Origin: Pseudomonas putida
Lineage (GTDB): Bacteria > Pseudomonadota > Gammaproteobacteria > Pseudomonadales > Pseudomonadaceae
NCBI RefSeq assembly: GCF_002906855.1
Contig: NZ_MINI01000028.1
Span: forward strand, 496,001 to 560,000
DNA: 64,000 bases
Direction of reading: 5' to 3'
Under the pieces are notes generated by a model, which was not told where the DNA came from, ran no database searches, and saw nothing but the letters and a program-made list of their open reading frames with translations. A program made the position numbers and the translations under genes. This document shows, piece after piece, positions 34,455 through 43,300 of the stretch; the first letter of the stretch is position 1; every line of letters starts with the position of its first letter.

Positions 34455-35561
34455 GGAGAGGTTGCTGGGGTCGTCGCCAACCTGGTCCAGCGGGGTGCCG
34501 GCGTAGGTGACCGAGGACGCAGGCTGGTTGAAGATCTTGCCAACCCGCCCATAGACAGCCCAGCGCGGGTTGATGAAGTGATCGTAGCCGAGCATCACCC
34601 CTTGCGCGTTCTTGTCGCTCGCCGTGACCTGGCGCTGCATCACGGCCAGGCGCAGCACGTCCAGTTGGCCAACCGGTGCCATCACGCCGAAGGTATACAG
34701 CGTGGTACTGGGTGTGCCGGGCTGGTCCACGTCCTGGTGTTGCCAGGTCAGGCTGGTGGCTAGCGGGCCGAAATCGTAGAACGTCGACAGGCTCTTGTAA
34801 TGGTTGGCGGTCTGGCGCGAGCGGCTACCGTCGTCCCAAGGGTCGCTGTAATACAGGTTGTACGAGGCCAGCAGCATCAACTCACTGGTGCGGTATTGCA
34901 GGCGGGCGCCGCCACCGCGCACGGTACGCCCCTGGCTGGCGGCATCATCGAAGCCGAAGGTCACAGCGGTGCCGAGGGTGAAACCGTTCAGGGTCGGGCT
35001 GGTGTATGCCAGGGTGTGTTTCGGGCGCAGGTCGAGGTTGTAGGCACCCTTGCCAGCGGCAGGCAGGGCCAGGAAGGTGTAAGGCGAGCCATAAGTGGCC
35101 AGGAACGGGTCGGCGTAGGTCGGGGTGCCCATGCTGTAGGTCTTGCCGAACTCAAGCTTACCCAGGGTTCGCGAGCGCAGGGCCAGCGTTGCCAGGCGCA
35201 GGCTACCGATCGTGTCCCAGGTCCCCTCCAAGGCTTTGCCATTGACGTTGAAGCCTTCCTCGACATCGAGTTCCAGAACGGTATCGGTGCCAACCGCCTT
35301 CCTGGCATACAGCCCGAGCTTGTTGGTCCATGCGCCGCCACCGGCCAGACGAAAACCCGAATGGTGCTGCGAGTCGTGATAGCTGGTGAAGGCATCCAAG
35401 GTGCCGTAGAGCTTGAGCTTGTCATCGAAACCGTTATCGACCCCGTAAAAACCGAAACCTGGCGCAATCCGACCCAAGGTCGGGAAGCCCTCGGCGTGCG
35501 CCGGCACGGCAAGGCAAACACATTGAATCATCAACAGCATCGAGGTAGTGCGAGTGTTCAT
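34431..35561 (-). CDS. Outer-membrane porin (general Gram-negative porin, aromatic/organic-acid cluster type)
   Basis: The 376-aa protein has a signal peptide (cut near VPAHA/EGF, residue 23), alternating hydrophobic beta-strands and a C-terminal Phe (LGMYYHF), the sorting signal for beta-barrel outer-membrane proteins. The Y(G)TLDAF(T)...KLEFGKTYSMGTPT pattern is that of trimeric porins common in Burkholderia and in pseudomonad catabolic clusters. It is divergent from the MHS transporter at 35936, so the two plausibly serve the same substrate across the outer and inner membrane. Confidence 0.88.
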   Translation of the reverse strand: MNTRTTSMLLMIQCVCLAVPAHAEGFPTLGRIAPGFGFYGVDNGFDDKLKLYGTLDAFTSYHDSQHHSGFRLAGGGAWTNKLGLYARKAVGTDTVLELDVEEGFNVNGKALEGTWDTIGSLRLATLALRSRTLGKLEFGKTYSMGTPTYADPFLATYGSPYTFLALPAAGKGAYNLDLRPKHTLAYTSPTLNGFTLGTAVTFGFDDAASQGRTVRGGGARLQYRTSELMLLASYNLYYSDPWDDGSRSRQTANHYKSLSTFYDFGPLATSLTWQHQDVDQPGTPSTTLYTFGVMAPVGQLDVLRLAVMQRQVTASDKNAQGVMLGYDHFINPRWAVYGRVGKIFNQPASSVTYAGTPLDQVGDDPSNLSLGMYYHF

Positions 35562-35935
35562 TCACGACTCCAGGCCAACTCACTGATGGGGTGGCCCGTA
35601 GCGTCGGTGAACAGATCGTTTCAGTGCGATTGCTTATTCGGCAACCCTATGCCGCGTGGTTAATCAGGCCCTGGCGCTGCGCGCGTCTGGGCGGGGACGC
35701 TTGCTGCAGAGCGGCCGTGAACACCCGACACGCCAGCGTTCGGTGTGCGGATCGGTGCGCGCTAGTGGGGCAGCGGGCACCGGCACGGCAAACAGTGCGC
35801 CAGCTCAGGGCATATTGGCCGGCACCTGCACGGGGCGCTTAACCCGCGGTTATTTACATGCCCAAACTGCAAGTGTGTTGATTGCCCGATTGGCCGATAG
35901 TCGTTGCACGCCGCGATTTGCCATCGGAGAAAACA
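35562..35935. other. 374-base divergent intergenic region between porin and MHS genes
   Basis: This region must hold the porin promoter and the MHS promoter. It is GC-rich and has no convincing coding sequence; a short open frame on the + strand lacks a ribosome site and reads as repetitive Ala/Arg-rich sequence. I see no clear operator dyad or terminator. Confidence 0.6.
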
Positions 35936-37240
35936 ATGACAACACCGCTACCCGTATCGACCGCCGTGCAGCCGGGCGCGCATTGCGCCGCGCAGGGGGT
36001 GCCTTCCTCGCGCAAGACCTTGATCGCCTGTTCGCTGGGCAATGCGCTGGAAATGTACGACTTCACCATCTACAGCTTCTTCGCCGTGCTGATCGGCAAG
36101 CATTTCTTCCCTTCCGAATCGGCGACGGCGTCGTTGTTGATGTCGCTGGCCACCTTTGGTGTGGGCTTCCTGATGCGCCCGATCGGGGCGATGGTCATCG
36201 GCCGCTACGCCGACCGGCATGGGCGCAAGGCCGCCTTGAGCCTTACCATTGGCCTGATGACCCTGGGTACAGCGTTGATCGCCTTTGCGCCCACCTATTC
36301 GCAGATTGGCATTTTCGCCACGCTGCTGCTGGTGGTCGGCCGGCTCATTCAGGGCATGTCGGCAGGCGGGGAGGTCGGGACTGCATCGGTGTTCCTCATG
36401 GAATCGAGTGCGCTGCGCAACCGTTGCCGGAACGTCAGCTGGCAGGCCGCCAGCCAGGGGTATGCTGCCTTGGTGGGCGCCGGCTTCGGCTTTGCGCTGC
36501 ACCAGTTGCTCGACCCCGTAGCCCTGGAAAGCTGGGGATGGCGGGTGCCCTTCATAGTCGGGCTGCTGATCGGCCCAGTCGGTTGGTACATTCGCACGCG
36601 CCTGCCAGAAACCCACGAGGCGACACCAGTGTCCCACGGTGGCCAAGGGCTCGATGCCGAACTGCTCAAGCGCATCGCCCTGGGCATCGGCCTGATGGCC
36701 AGTTCGACCATCGGCATGTACCTGTTGGTGTTCTACATGCCCACCTACCTCACCACCACGTTGCAGTATCCGCCTGGCAGCGCCATGGCGATCGCCTGCA
36801 TCAGCAGCGGCTGCATGGCGGTCATCTGTCCGCTGGCGGGCAAATTTGCCGACAAGTATCAACTGCGCAAGCGCCTGCTGGCGTGGACGGTGGCCACGCC
36901 GGTAGTGCTGATCCTGCCAGTGTTCTACCTGCTCGGGCAGGTACGTGACATGGGCCTGGCCATGATGTGCGTCGCCGTGCTGATCCTGCCGACGTGCATC
37001 GGCGCGGGCGCGTTCTTCGCACTGATCATGGAGGGCTTCCCGAAAGCCCGGCGGTCCTTTGGTACCTCGGTCAGTTACAGCCTGGGCGTGACGCTCTTCG
37101 GCGGCTTCGCGCCGCTGGTGGCTACCTGGCTGATCGCCGCGCTGCAAACCCCGATGGCGCCGGCCTATTTCCTCTTGGGCGGTGGCGTTGTCAGCCTGGT
37201 CTGCCTCAACTATTTCCCTGAAAACAAAGGATGCGAATGA
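35936..37240 (+). CDS. MFS transporter, MHS family
   Basis: The 434-aa membrane protein has about twelve helices and MHS features: ACSLGNALEMYDFTIYSFFA in helix 1, GRYADRHGRKAALSLTI in loop 2-3 and GRLIQGMSAGGEVGTASVFL at helix 4-5. The start at 35936 has GGAG seven bases upstream; an upstream open frame is spurious. It precedes the M20 amidohydrolase by a single base, so uptake and hydrolysis are coupled. The substrate is probably an organic acid or acylated amino acid. Confidence 0.92.
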   Translation: MTTPLPVSTAVQPGAHCAAQGVPSSRKTLIACSLGNALEMYDFTIYSFFAVLIGKHFFPSESATASLLMSLATFGVGFLMRPIGAMVIGRYADRHGRKAALSLTIGLMTLGTALIAFAPTYSQIGIFATLLLVVGRLIQGMSAGGEVGTASVFLMESSALRNRCRNVSWQAASQGYAALVGAGFGFALHQLLDPVALESWGWRVPFIVGLLIGPVGWYIRTRLPETHEATPVSHGGQGLDAELLKRIALGIGLMASSTIGMYLLVFYMPTYLTTTLQYPPGSAMAIACISSGCMAVICPLAGKFADKYQLRKRLLAWTVATPVVLILPVFYLLGQVRDMGLAMMCVAVLILPTCIGAGAFFALIMEGFPKARRSFGTSVSYSLGVTLFGGFAPLVATWLIAALQTPMAPAYFLLGGGVVSLVCLNYFPENKGCE

Positions 37241-37241
37241 C

Positions 37242-38426
37242 ATGGGTACGTTCCTGAGCAACCCGCCTCGGTGCGAGGCCGCGGCGCTGGACGAGTTCGT
37301 CATGCTGCGCCGACAGATCCACGCCGCGCCGGAACTTGGCGGCGACACCCCCGACACGGCCGCATTGGTGGCCGACAAACTTCAGGCGTGGGGCTACGAA
37401 GTGCATCGCAACGTCGGCGGGCATGGTGTGGTCGGCGTGTTGAAGGTGGGCAACAGCCCGCGCAGCATCGGTTTGCGCGCAGACATGGACGCCTTGCCCA
37501 TGACCGAGAAAAACCCCTTTGCCCATGCCAGCAAGATCCCCGGTCGCATGCATGCCTGTGGCCATGACGGGCATACCGCAATCCTGCTGGCAGCCGCTTC
37601 GCAACTGGCGGCCACGCGCAATTTCAATGGCACTTTGAATGTCATCTTCCAGCCGGATGAAGAAGGCCTGGCCGGGGCCAGGGCGATGCTCGACGACGGC
37701 CTGTTCGAGCGTTTTCCATGTGATTCGGTATACGCCCTGCACAACATGCCCGGCTTGCCGGTGGGCACCTGCGTGGTGCAGGCCGGGCCAACCATGGCGT
37801 CTTCGCAGCGCGTCAGCATTCGGGTCACCGGCAAGGGTGGCCATGGCGCGATGCCGGAGCTTTCGGTCGACCCGGTGATGGCGCTGAACAGCCTGATCAG
37901 CGCCGTCCAGACCATCAAGTCGCGCAACCTGAGCGTCGAGGAATACGCGGTCATCAGCATTGGCATGATCCAGGCCGGCACGGTCTACAACATCATCCCC
38001 GATGAGGCTTGCATGCTGCTGAGCGTGCGCACCGACACGGCCGAAACCCAGCAGAAAATCAACAGCCGCATTGACGCCCTGGTCAAGGGGCACGCAGAAA
38101 GCTTCGGCGTGCAGATCGAAGTGCAGTTTACCCAGTTGGCGCCGGCGCTGTGCAACAGCGACCAGGAGAGCGCGTTGCTGCGTGAAAGCCTGAGGCCGTT
38201 GTTCGATGACGGTGCGCTGCTGGACAAGATGCCGAAAAAAGTCATGGGCACCGAAGACTTCGCCTACATGCTGCAGGCACGGCCAGGCTGCTATTTCATG
38301 CTGGGTAACGGTATTGGCGAGTTCCATGGCTGCTCGGTGCATAACCCGCACTACGATTTCAACGATGCGCTGGTGAAGATAGGCGCTGAGTGCTGGGTGA
38401 AATGGGTCCAGGACTACCTGAGTTGA
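37242..38426 (+). CDS. M20 family amidohydrolase (hippurate/N-acyl amino acid hydrolase-like)
   Basis: The 394-aa protein belongs to the M20D amidohydrolases (HipO, IAA-amino acid hydrolase, YxeP). Metal-binding blocks are visible: LRADMDALPM, MHACGHDGHTAILLAAA, FQPDEEGLAGARAML and the C-terminal MGTEDFAYM. These cytoplasmic enzymes free an acid from an amino-acid conjugate such as hippurate or N-acyl amino acids. It follows the MHS transporter gene with a one-base gap, so it likely acts on the imported compound. The substrate cannot be fixed from sequence. Confidence 0.92.
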   Translation: MGTFLSNPPRCEAAALDEFVMLRRQIHAAPELGGDTPDTAALVADKLQAWGYEVHRNVGGHGVVGVLKVGNSPRSIGLRADMDALPMTEKNPFAHASKIPGRMHACGHDGHTAILLAAASQLAATRNFNGTLNVIFQPDEEGLAGARAMLDDGLFERFPCDSVYALHNMPGLPVGTCVVQAGPTMASSQRVSIRVTGKGGHGAMPELSVDPVMALNSLISAVQTIKSRNLSVEEYAVISIGMIQAGTVYNIIPDEACMLLSVRTDTAETQQKINSRIDALVKGHAESFGVQIEVQFTQLAPALCNSDQESALLRESLRPLFDDGALLDKMPKKVMGTEDFAYMLQARPGCYFMLGNGIGEFHGCSVHNPHYDFNDALVKIGAECWVKWVQDYLS

Positions 38427-38453
38427 GTTGCAAAAAAACGCCTATCCATAGCA

Positions 38454-39365
38454 TCAGGCTGGCGGCTGTTGGAACAACTCGCGGATCACGCCTCTGATCC
38501 AGCGATTGCCACCATCCTGATGATACCGCGCGTGCCAATGTTGCTTGACGGTAAACCGCTCCACTGCAAACGGGCAGTCATGCAGCCTCAGCCCGTGCAT
38601 GTCGGCAAGCGTCTGGCCGATGTGCCGCGGTAGCGTGGCGACCAGGTCGGTGGTGCCGACAATCATCCCCAAGCCGAGAAACCCGGGTAGTTCCAGCATG
38701 CTCCTGCGCTCGATCCCGGCCCGTGCCAGGCCTGTTTCGAGCAGCTTCTGCCCGGTCCCGGCACTGATCTGCACGTGCCCCTCGGCACGGTAGCGAGCCA
38801 CGCTCATGCCAGTGCCCAACCGCGGATGCTGTGCGCTGCTCAGGCAAACCCAGTCCTGTTCGAACAGCACCTGTTGATACATGCCCGCGCCAAGCCCGGG
38901 TACGAAGCCGATGGCCAGGTCTGCCTCACCCGATTCCAGCGCGCCCTCGGTATTGCCATCGATCCGCGCCGCTTCCAGGCGAATGCCCGGGGCGTGGCTG
39001 CGCAAATGGTTGAGGATGCTGGGCAGCAAGGTGATATGGCTGGCATCGCTGACACACAGGCGAAAGCGCCGCTGTGCCGTGGCCGGCATGAACTGCGGTT
39101 CCCAGTCGCTCAGGCGGCGCAGCGATTCCAGCACTTCCCGGCACGGCCCTATCAACTGGTCGGCCCGTGGGGTAGGGGCCATGCCACCCGGCGTGCGCAC
39201 GAACAGCGGGTCGTGCAACTGCTCGCGCAGGCGCGCCAGCCAAATGCTGATGGTCGGTTGGCTTTGGCCTAGCTGCTCGGCGGCGCGGGTCACGCTACGG
39301 CACTGGTAGAGCACCTCGAACAACTGCAACAGCTTGGGTTCCGGCAAGGGCTCCAGCGAGGTCAT
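38454..39365 (-). CDS. LysR family regulator of the 39459-45223 operon
   Basis: The 303-aa protein has a LysR helix-turn-helix at residues ~10-68 (LLQLFEVLYQCRSVTRAAEQ then SQPTISIWLARLREQLHDPL) and an effector domain of the NodD/PcpR-like group (FRLCVSDASHITLLPSIL). It is divergent from the panE-like gene, with a 93-base gap that contains an 18-bp perfect dyad. By position it should control the seven-gene operon. The start at 39365 has a plausible ribosome site; longer frames upstream run through the next gene on the other strand and were rejected. Confidence 0.9.
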   Translation of the reverse strand: MTSLEPLPEPKLLQLFEVLYQCRSVTRAAEQLGQSQPTISIWLARLREQLHDPLFVRTPGGMAPTPRADQLIGPCREVLESLRRLSDWEPQFMPATAQRRFRLCVSDASHITLLPSILNHLRSHAPGIRLEAARIDGNTEGALESGEADLAIGFVPGLGAGMYQQVLFEQDWVCLSSAQHPRLGTGMSVARYRAEGHVQISAGTGQKLLETGLARAGIERRSMLELPGFLGLGMIVGTTDLVATLPRHIGQTLADMHGLRLHDCPFAVERFTVKQHWHARYHQDGGNRWIRGVIRELFQQPPA

Positions 39366-39375
39366 TATTGCGAAT

Positions 39376-39407
39376 CTCAATAGTACTATTGAGGCTATTA
39401 TATAGCC
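39376..39407. promoter_or_regulatory. Operator-like dyads in the LysR/panE-like gap
   Basis: CTCAATAGTACTATTGAG (39376-39393) is a perfect 18-bp palindrome and GGCTAT-TAT-ATAGCC (39393-39407) a second dyad directly next to it. Both lie in the short divergent gap, where a LysR regulator would bind; the first covers the start region of the LysR gene, and autoregulation is likely. Confidence 0.65.
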
Positions 39408-39458
39408 CAAATAACCCTCACTGCATAAGGTAGTCGCAAACCACAGGAGGTCTGCGAC

Positions 39459-40406
39459 GTGAAAATCTGCATTCTGGGTGCCGGTGCCCTGGGTTGCGCC
39501 ATTGGCGCGGCCTTGAGCGAGGCGGGGCATGAAACCTGGTTGTTGAACCGTGGCCGTGCGCATGTCGAGGCCATGAACCTGCACGGGCTGCAGGTGCAGG
39601 ACGAACGCGGCGAGCGCCACGTGCGGGTGAATGCGGCGATCGACGCCGAAGACGTCGGCGTGGCTGACCTGGTGGTGGTGCTCGTCAAGTCGTTCCACAC
39701 CGCCGAGGCGATTGCCGGCGCCAGCGCGCTGATCGGGCCGCAGACGCTGGTGTTGTCGTTGCAGAACGGCCTGGGCCACGAGGACATCCTGGCCGAGGCA
39801 GTAGGGCGCGAGCGGGTGTTGGCCGGCAAGACCTACGTCGGTGGAGTGCTCCTGGCGCCGGGTTCGATCCGTGCCGGTGTGGCGGGCAAGCAGACCTTCA
39901 TCGGCGAGTTGGACGGCCAGCTCACACCCCGTGTGCAGGCGATTGCCGCAGCCTTCAACGGCGCCGGGTTGGCCACCACGGTCAGCGACAACATCCTCGG
40001 CACCATGTGGGACAAGCTGCTGGTAAACGTCGCCACCGGCGCGCTGAGCGGCATCACCATGCTCAGCTACGGCCAGCTGTACAGCGAGCCGCTGCTGGAA
40101 AGCACCGCCAAGGCCGCCGTGGCCGAGGCCATCGCCGTGGCCGAGCGCGCCGGTATTCGCCTGAGCCTGACCAGCCCCGAGGCCGCCTGGACGTTGGCCG
40201 CCGAAGGCCTGCCGGCGAGCTTTCGCACCTCGATGCTGCAAAGCCTGGAAAAAGGCTCGATCACCGAAATCGACTTCATCAACGGCTCCGTCGTGCGCTG
40301 GGGCCAGCGCCATGGCGTGGCCACACCGGTCAACGCAACCCTGGTGGCCTGCATCAAGGGCATCGAACGCGCCATGGCCGATCACCAGAAGAGGGAAAAC
40401 CCATGA
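39459..40406 (+). CDS. Ketopantoate reductase family (PanE/ApbA-like) oxidoreductase
   Basis: The 315-aa protein has an N-terminal NAD(P)-binding Rossmann motif, ILGAGALGCAIGAAL (residues 5-19), and the C-terminal PanE signature WDKLLVNVATGALSG plus EIDFINGSVVRWG, containing the usual Lys, Asn and Glu. PanE reduces 2-dehydropantoate; catabolic paralogues reduce or oxidise other 2-keto or hydroxy acids. Position at the head of a catabolic operon, overlapping the VOC gene by four bases, argues for a substrate other than ketopantoate. Confidence 0.88.
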   Translation: MKICILGAGALGCAIGAALSEAGHETWLLNRGRAHVEAMNLHGLQVQDERGERHVRVNAAIDAEDVGVADLVVVLVKSFHTAEAIAGASALIGPQTLVLSLQNGLGHEDILAEAVGRERVLAGKTYVGGVLLAPGSIRAGVAGKQTFIGELDGQLTPRVQAIAAAFNGAGLATTVSDNILGTMWDKLLVNVATGALSGITMLSYGQLYSEPLLESTAKAAVAEAIAVAERAGIRLSLTSPEAAWTLAAEGLPASFRTSMLQSLEKGSITEIDFINGSVVRWGQRHGVATPVNATLVACIKGIERAMADHQKRENP

Positions 40407-40801
40407 GCCAGCCAAAAGCCTACCTCGAACATGTCGCGTTCTGGGTGCGGGACATCCAGTGGCATATTCGTTTCTTCAGCGAAGTGTGCGGCATGACCAT
40501 GCGCGAAGTGCAGGGCGACGTCGAGCGCCCCGCGCAGTACTGGACCCTCGGTGGCCTGCAGTTCATCCACCAGCCGGACTTTGCTGGCCCGGAAGGGCGC
40601 ATGGCGCACCTGGGCATCATGTGCGAGGACCTCGAAGCCGCATTGGCGGCGGCCCAGCGTTTCGGCGTCAGCGAGATGCCCCAAGGGCGTAACTGGCTGC
40701 GCCTGCCCGACGGCCTGGCCGTGGAATTCATCCAGGCGATGCCCGCGAAATGCGTGGCTCAGGCCTTGGCCATCGACCCCCGTGCGCAGGTGCAGGCATG
40801 A
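40403..40801 (+). CDS. VOC (glyoxalase/dioxygenase) superfamily protein
   Basis: The 132-aa protein has one VOC domain with two beta-alpha-beta-beta-beta repeats. Likely metal ligands are His9 (LEHVAFWVRDI), His73 (MAHLGIMCED) and the late Glu in LAVEFIQ. Members include glyoxalases, epimerases, ring-cleavage dioxygenases and lyases. The size fits an isomerase or lyase rather than an extradiol dioxygenase. It overlaps both neighbours by four bases, so it is a firm member of the operon. The reaction is unknown. Confidence 0.85.
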   Translation: MSQPKAYLEHVAFWVRDIQWHIRFFSEVCGMTMREVQGDVERPAQYWTLGGLQFIHQPDFAGPEGRMAHLGIMCEDLEAALAAAQRFGVSEMPQGRNWLRLPDGLAVEFIQAMPAKCVAQALAIDPRAQVQA

Positions 40802-41253
40802 GCGTGGTGGAAAAATACTGGGACGATGCCCGCGAGGGCGATGAATGCATCAGCCCCACCTACATCGTGACCCGCGAACGCATCCTGGCCTACGCCGACC
40901 TGACCGGGGACCACACCCCGGTGCACGTCGACGAGGCGTACGCCAACGCCAGCCATTTCGGCTGCCTGGTCGCCCACGGCCTGTTCGGGTTGTCGATTGC
41001 CGACGGCCTGAAGACCCAGTGCGAGTACCGTTTCCTGCCGGGCATGTCGCTGGGCTGGACCTGGGACTTCGTGCTGCCGATCAAGGTCAACGATGTGTTG
41101 CACGTGCGCATGCGCGTGGGGGCGATGCGCCCGAGCAACAGTCGGCCGGGCTGGGGCATCGTGGTGCTGCCATCGGAATTGATCAACCAGCACGGCGAAG
41201 TCGTGCAGCGCGGCGAGCACCGGCTGATGGTGCCGCGGAGGGCAGCAGCATGA
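40798..41253 (+). CDS. MaoC-family (hotdog) dehydratase
   Basis: The 151-aa single hotdog protein has the hydratase-2 motif, TGDHTPVHVDEAYAN, with catalytic Asp and His, followed by FGCLVAHGLFGLS. MaoC enzymes add or remove water across 2-enoyl-CoA thioesters. It overlaps the VOC gene and the CoA-transferase gene by four bases each, which is strong evidence that a CoA thioester is an intermediate of this pathway. Confidence 0.92.
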   Translation: MSVVEKYWDDAREGDECISPTYIVTRERILAYADLTGDHTPVHVDEAYANASHFGCLVAHGLFGLSIADGLKTQCEYRFLPGMSLGWTWDFVLPIKVNDVLHVRMRVGAMRPSNSRPGWGIVVLPSELINQHGEVVQRGEHRLMVPRRAAA

Positions 41254-42482
41254 GCCAGGCATTGCCATTGGCGGGTATTCGCGTCATCGACTACAGCCAC
41301 TTCCTCGCCGGCCCCTATGTCGGGCGCTGCCTGGCAGCATTGGGCGCCGAGGTGATCAAGGTCGAGCGGCCGGGCAGCGGCGATGCCGGCCGCCAGCACG
41401 CGTTCACCCTGGATGATCAGCAGAGCGGTTACTTCCTGCAACTGAACATGGGCAAGCAGGGCGTCAGCGTGAACATGAAGGATCCGCGTGGCAAAGCCTT
41501 CATGCAGCGCCTGACCGATTCGGCCGACGTGTTCATCGAAAACTACCGCCCCGGCGCTCTGGACAAGCTGGGCCTGGGCTATGCCGAGCTCGCGGCGCGC
41601 AACCCGCGCCTGGTGTACTGCTCGATTTCCGCCTACGGCCACACCGGGCCGGACGCCCATCGCGCTGGCTTCGGGCTGATCGCCGAGGCCAAGAGCGGAA
41701 TCATGCAGATGGTCGGCGTGCCCGGCGAAGCACCGCCGCTGCTGCGCATTTCGCTGGGCGACATGTACACCGGCATCCATGCCGTGGCGGCAATCAATGC
41801 GGCGCTGCTGGGCCGGGTCAGCAGCGGCCGTGGGCAGCACATCGACATGGCCCTGTACGACACGCTGGTGTCGATGCATGAGTACGCGGTGCAATGCTAC
41901 ACGTTGTCCGATGGCACCGTGCTGCCCGAGCAGACCGGCCATGACATGCCCACCTCGACCTTGTACGGCGTGTGCCGCGCCGCCGATGGCGACCTGGTGA
42001 TCGCCGCTCAGGTCGATGATGCCTGGCAACGCTTTGCCGCCATGCTCGAAGCCAATGGCGGCCCGAGCGGGTTTGGCAGCGACCAGCGCTACCACAACCT
42101 CAACGGTCGCAATGCCCATCGCCAGGCGATCCTGGCCGTGGTCCGCGACTGGGTCGGCGCCCGCCAGGTGGCCGATATCTTGCACTTGCTGGACGGCATC
42201 GACATCCCCAGTGCCAAAGTGCAGCGCATCGACGAGGTGCTCGCCGACCCGCAGATCCAGGCGCGCAACATGGTCATCGAACAGCAGCACCCGCGCTACG
42301 GTACCTTGCGCCTGCCCAACCTGCCGTTCCGTTTTTCCGACTGTGACACCACGATCCACCAGGTGGCCCCGGACCTTGGCCAGCACAACGCCGAGGTGGC
42401 TGCGGCCCTTGGTTTCAGCCCTGAAGAAATCACCACCATGCAGGCAGACGGTGTGCTGTTCACCCACGGAGATGCACGATGA
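41250..42482 (+). CDS. CaiB/BaiF family (class III) CoA-transferase
   Basis: The 410-aa protein is a class III CoA-transferase, moving CoA between acids via an enzyme-bound anhydride. N-terminal LAGIRVIDYSHFLAGPYVGR and LGAEVIKVERPGSGDAGR, then the catalytic Asp in SLGDMYTGIHAVAAINAAL (around residue 171), are all present. It activates a carboxylic acid as its CoA thioester. It overlaps maoC-like upstream and aroE-like downstream by four bases each. Confidence 0.92.
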   Translation: MSQALPLAGIRVIDYSHFLAGPYVGRCLAALGAEVIKVERPGSGDAGRQHAFTLDDQQSGYFLQLNMGKQGVSVNMKDPRGKAFMQRLTDSADVFIENYRPGALDKLGLGYAELAARNPRLVYCSISAYGHTGPDAHRAGFGLIAEAKSGIMQMVGVPGEAPPLLRISLGDMYTGIHAVAAINAALLGRVSSGRGQHIDMALYDTLVSMHEYAVQCYTLSDGTVLPEQTGHDMPTSTLYGVCRAADGDLVIAAQVDDAWQRFAAMLEANGGPSGFGSDQRYHNLNGRNAHRQAILAVVRDWVGARQVADILHLLDGIDIPSAKVQRIDEVLADPQIQARNMVIEQQHPRYGTLRLPNLPFRFSDCDTTIHQVAPDLGQHNAEVAAALGFSPEEITTMQADGVLFTHGDAR

Positions 42483-43297
42483 GCGACCGCTATGCAGTGA
42501 TCGGCCGGCCGATCAACCACACCAAGTCCCCGCTGATCCATGGCCTGTTCGCCGAGGCCACTGGCCAGGCCTTGGAGTACGGCGCCATCGAAGGCGAGCT
42601 TGAAGGCTTCGAGACCCAGGTATTGCAGTTGCGCAGCGAGGGCGGGCTGGGCATGAACATCACCGCGCCGTTCAAGCTGCGCGCCTTCGAGTTGGCCGAC
42701 CGGCGCAGCGAGCGGGCGCAACTGGCACGGGCGGCCAATGCGCTGAAGTTCGAGGATGGCAGTATCTACGCCGAGAACTTCGATGGCATCGGCCTGCTGC
42801 GCGATATCGAGCAGAACCTCGGCGAACCGCTACGCAATCGCCGGGTGCTGTTGCTCGGTGCCGGCGGCGCGGTGCGCGGCGCCTTGCTGCCGTTCCTGCA
42901 GGCCGGGCCGCGTGAGCTGGTGATCGCCAACCGCGACATGGCCAAGGCGCTGACCTTGCGCAACGAACTGGATCATCCGCGGCTGCGCATCAGCCGTTAT
43001 GAGGAACTGGAGGGGCAAGCCTTCGACATCGTGGTCAACGCCACCTCCGCGAGCCTGACCGGTGAGTTGCCGCCGCTGCCCGCGGATGTGCTGGGCGAGG
43101 CGCGCCTGGCCTATGAGCTGGCATACGGCAAAGGCCTGACACCGTTCCTGCGCATGGCGCAGGCGCACGGTGTAGCGCGCTTGGCCGATGGCGTCGGCAT
43201 GCTGGTGGAGCAGGCGGCAGAGGCGTTTGCCTGGTGGCGCGGGGTGCGGCCTGAAACCCGTGCCGTGATCGATCGCCTGACCATCCCCCTGGAGTGA
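42479..43297 (+). CDS. Shikimate dehydrogenase-like protein (catabolic AroE paralogue)
   Basis: The 272-aa protein is of the AroE/YdiB family. The substrate-binding segment is IGRPINHTKSPLIHG and GMNITAPFKLRAF with the catalytic Lys; the catalytic Asp is in ENFDGIGL where AroE normally has NTDG, so one Thr is Phe. The NADP-binding loop is LLGAGGAVRGALLPFL. It may act on shikimate, quinate or a related hydroaromatic acid. Its place between a CoA-transferase and a dehydroquinase gene points to catabolism rather than aromatic amino acid synthesis. Confidence 0.85.
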   Translation: MSDRYAVIGRPINHTKSPLIHGLFAEATGQALEYGAIEGELEGFETQVLQLRSEGGLGMNITAPFKLRAFELADRRSERAQLARAANALKFEDGSIYAENFDGIGLLRDIEQNLGEPLRNRRVLLLGAGGAVRGALLPFLQAGPRELVIANRDMAKALTLRNELDHPRLRISRYEELEGQAFDIVVNATSASLTGELPPLPADVLGEARLAYELAYGKGLTPFLRMAQAHGVARLADGVGMLVEQAAEAFAWWRGVRPETRAVIDRLTIPLE

Positions 43298-43300
43298 GCT

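Noticed and set aside
35656..35935. N-terminal extension of the MHS gene region or a separate small gene in the 374-base gap
   Set aside because: The frame is different from the MHS gene, lacks a ribosome site and gives Arg/Ala-rich low-complexity sequence; the GGAG-ATG at 35936 is clearly the gene start.
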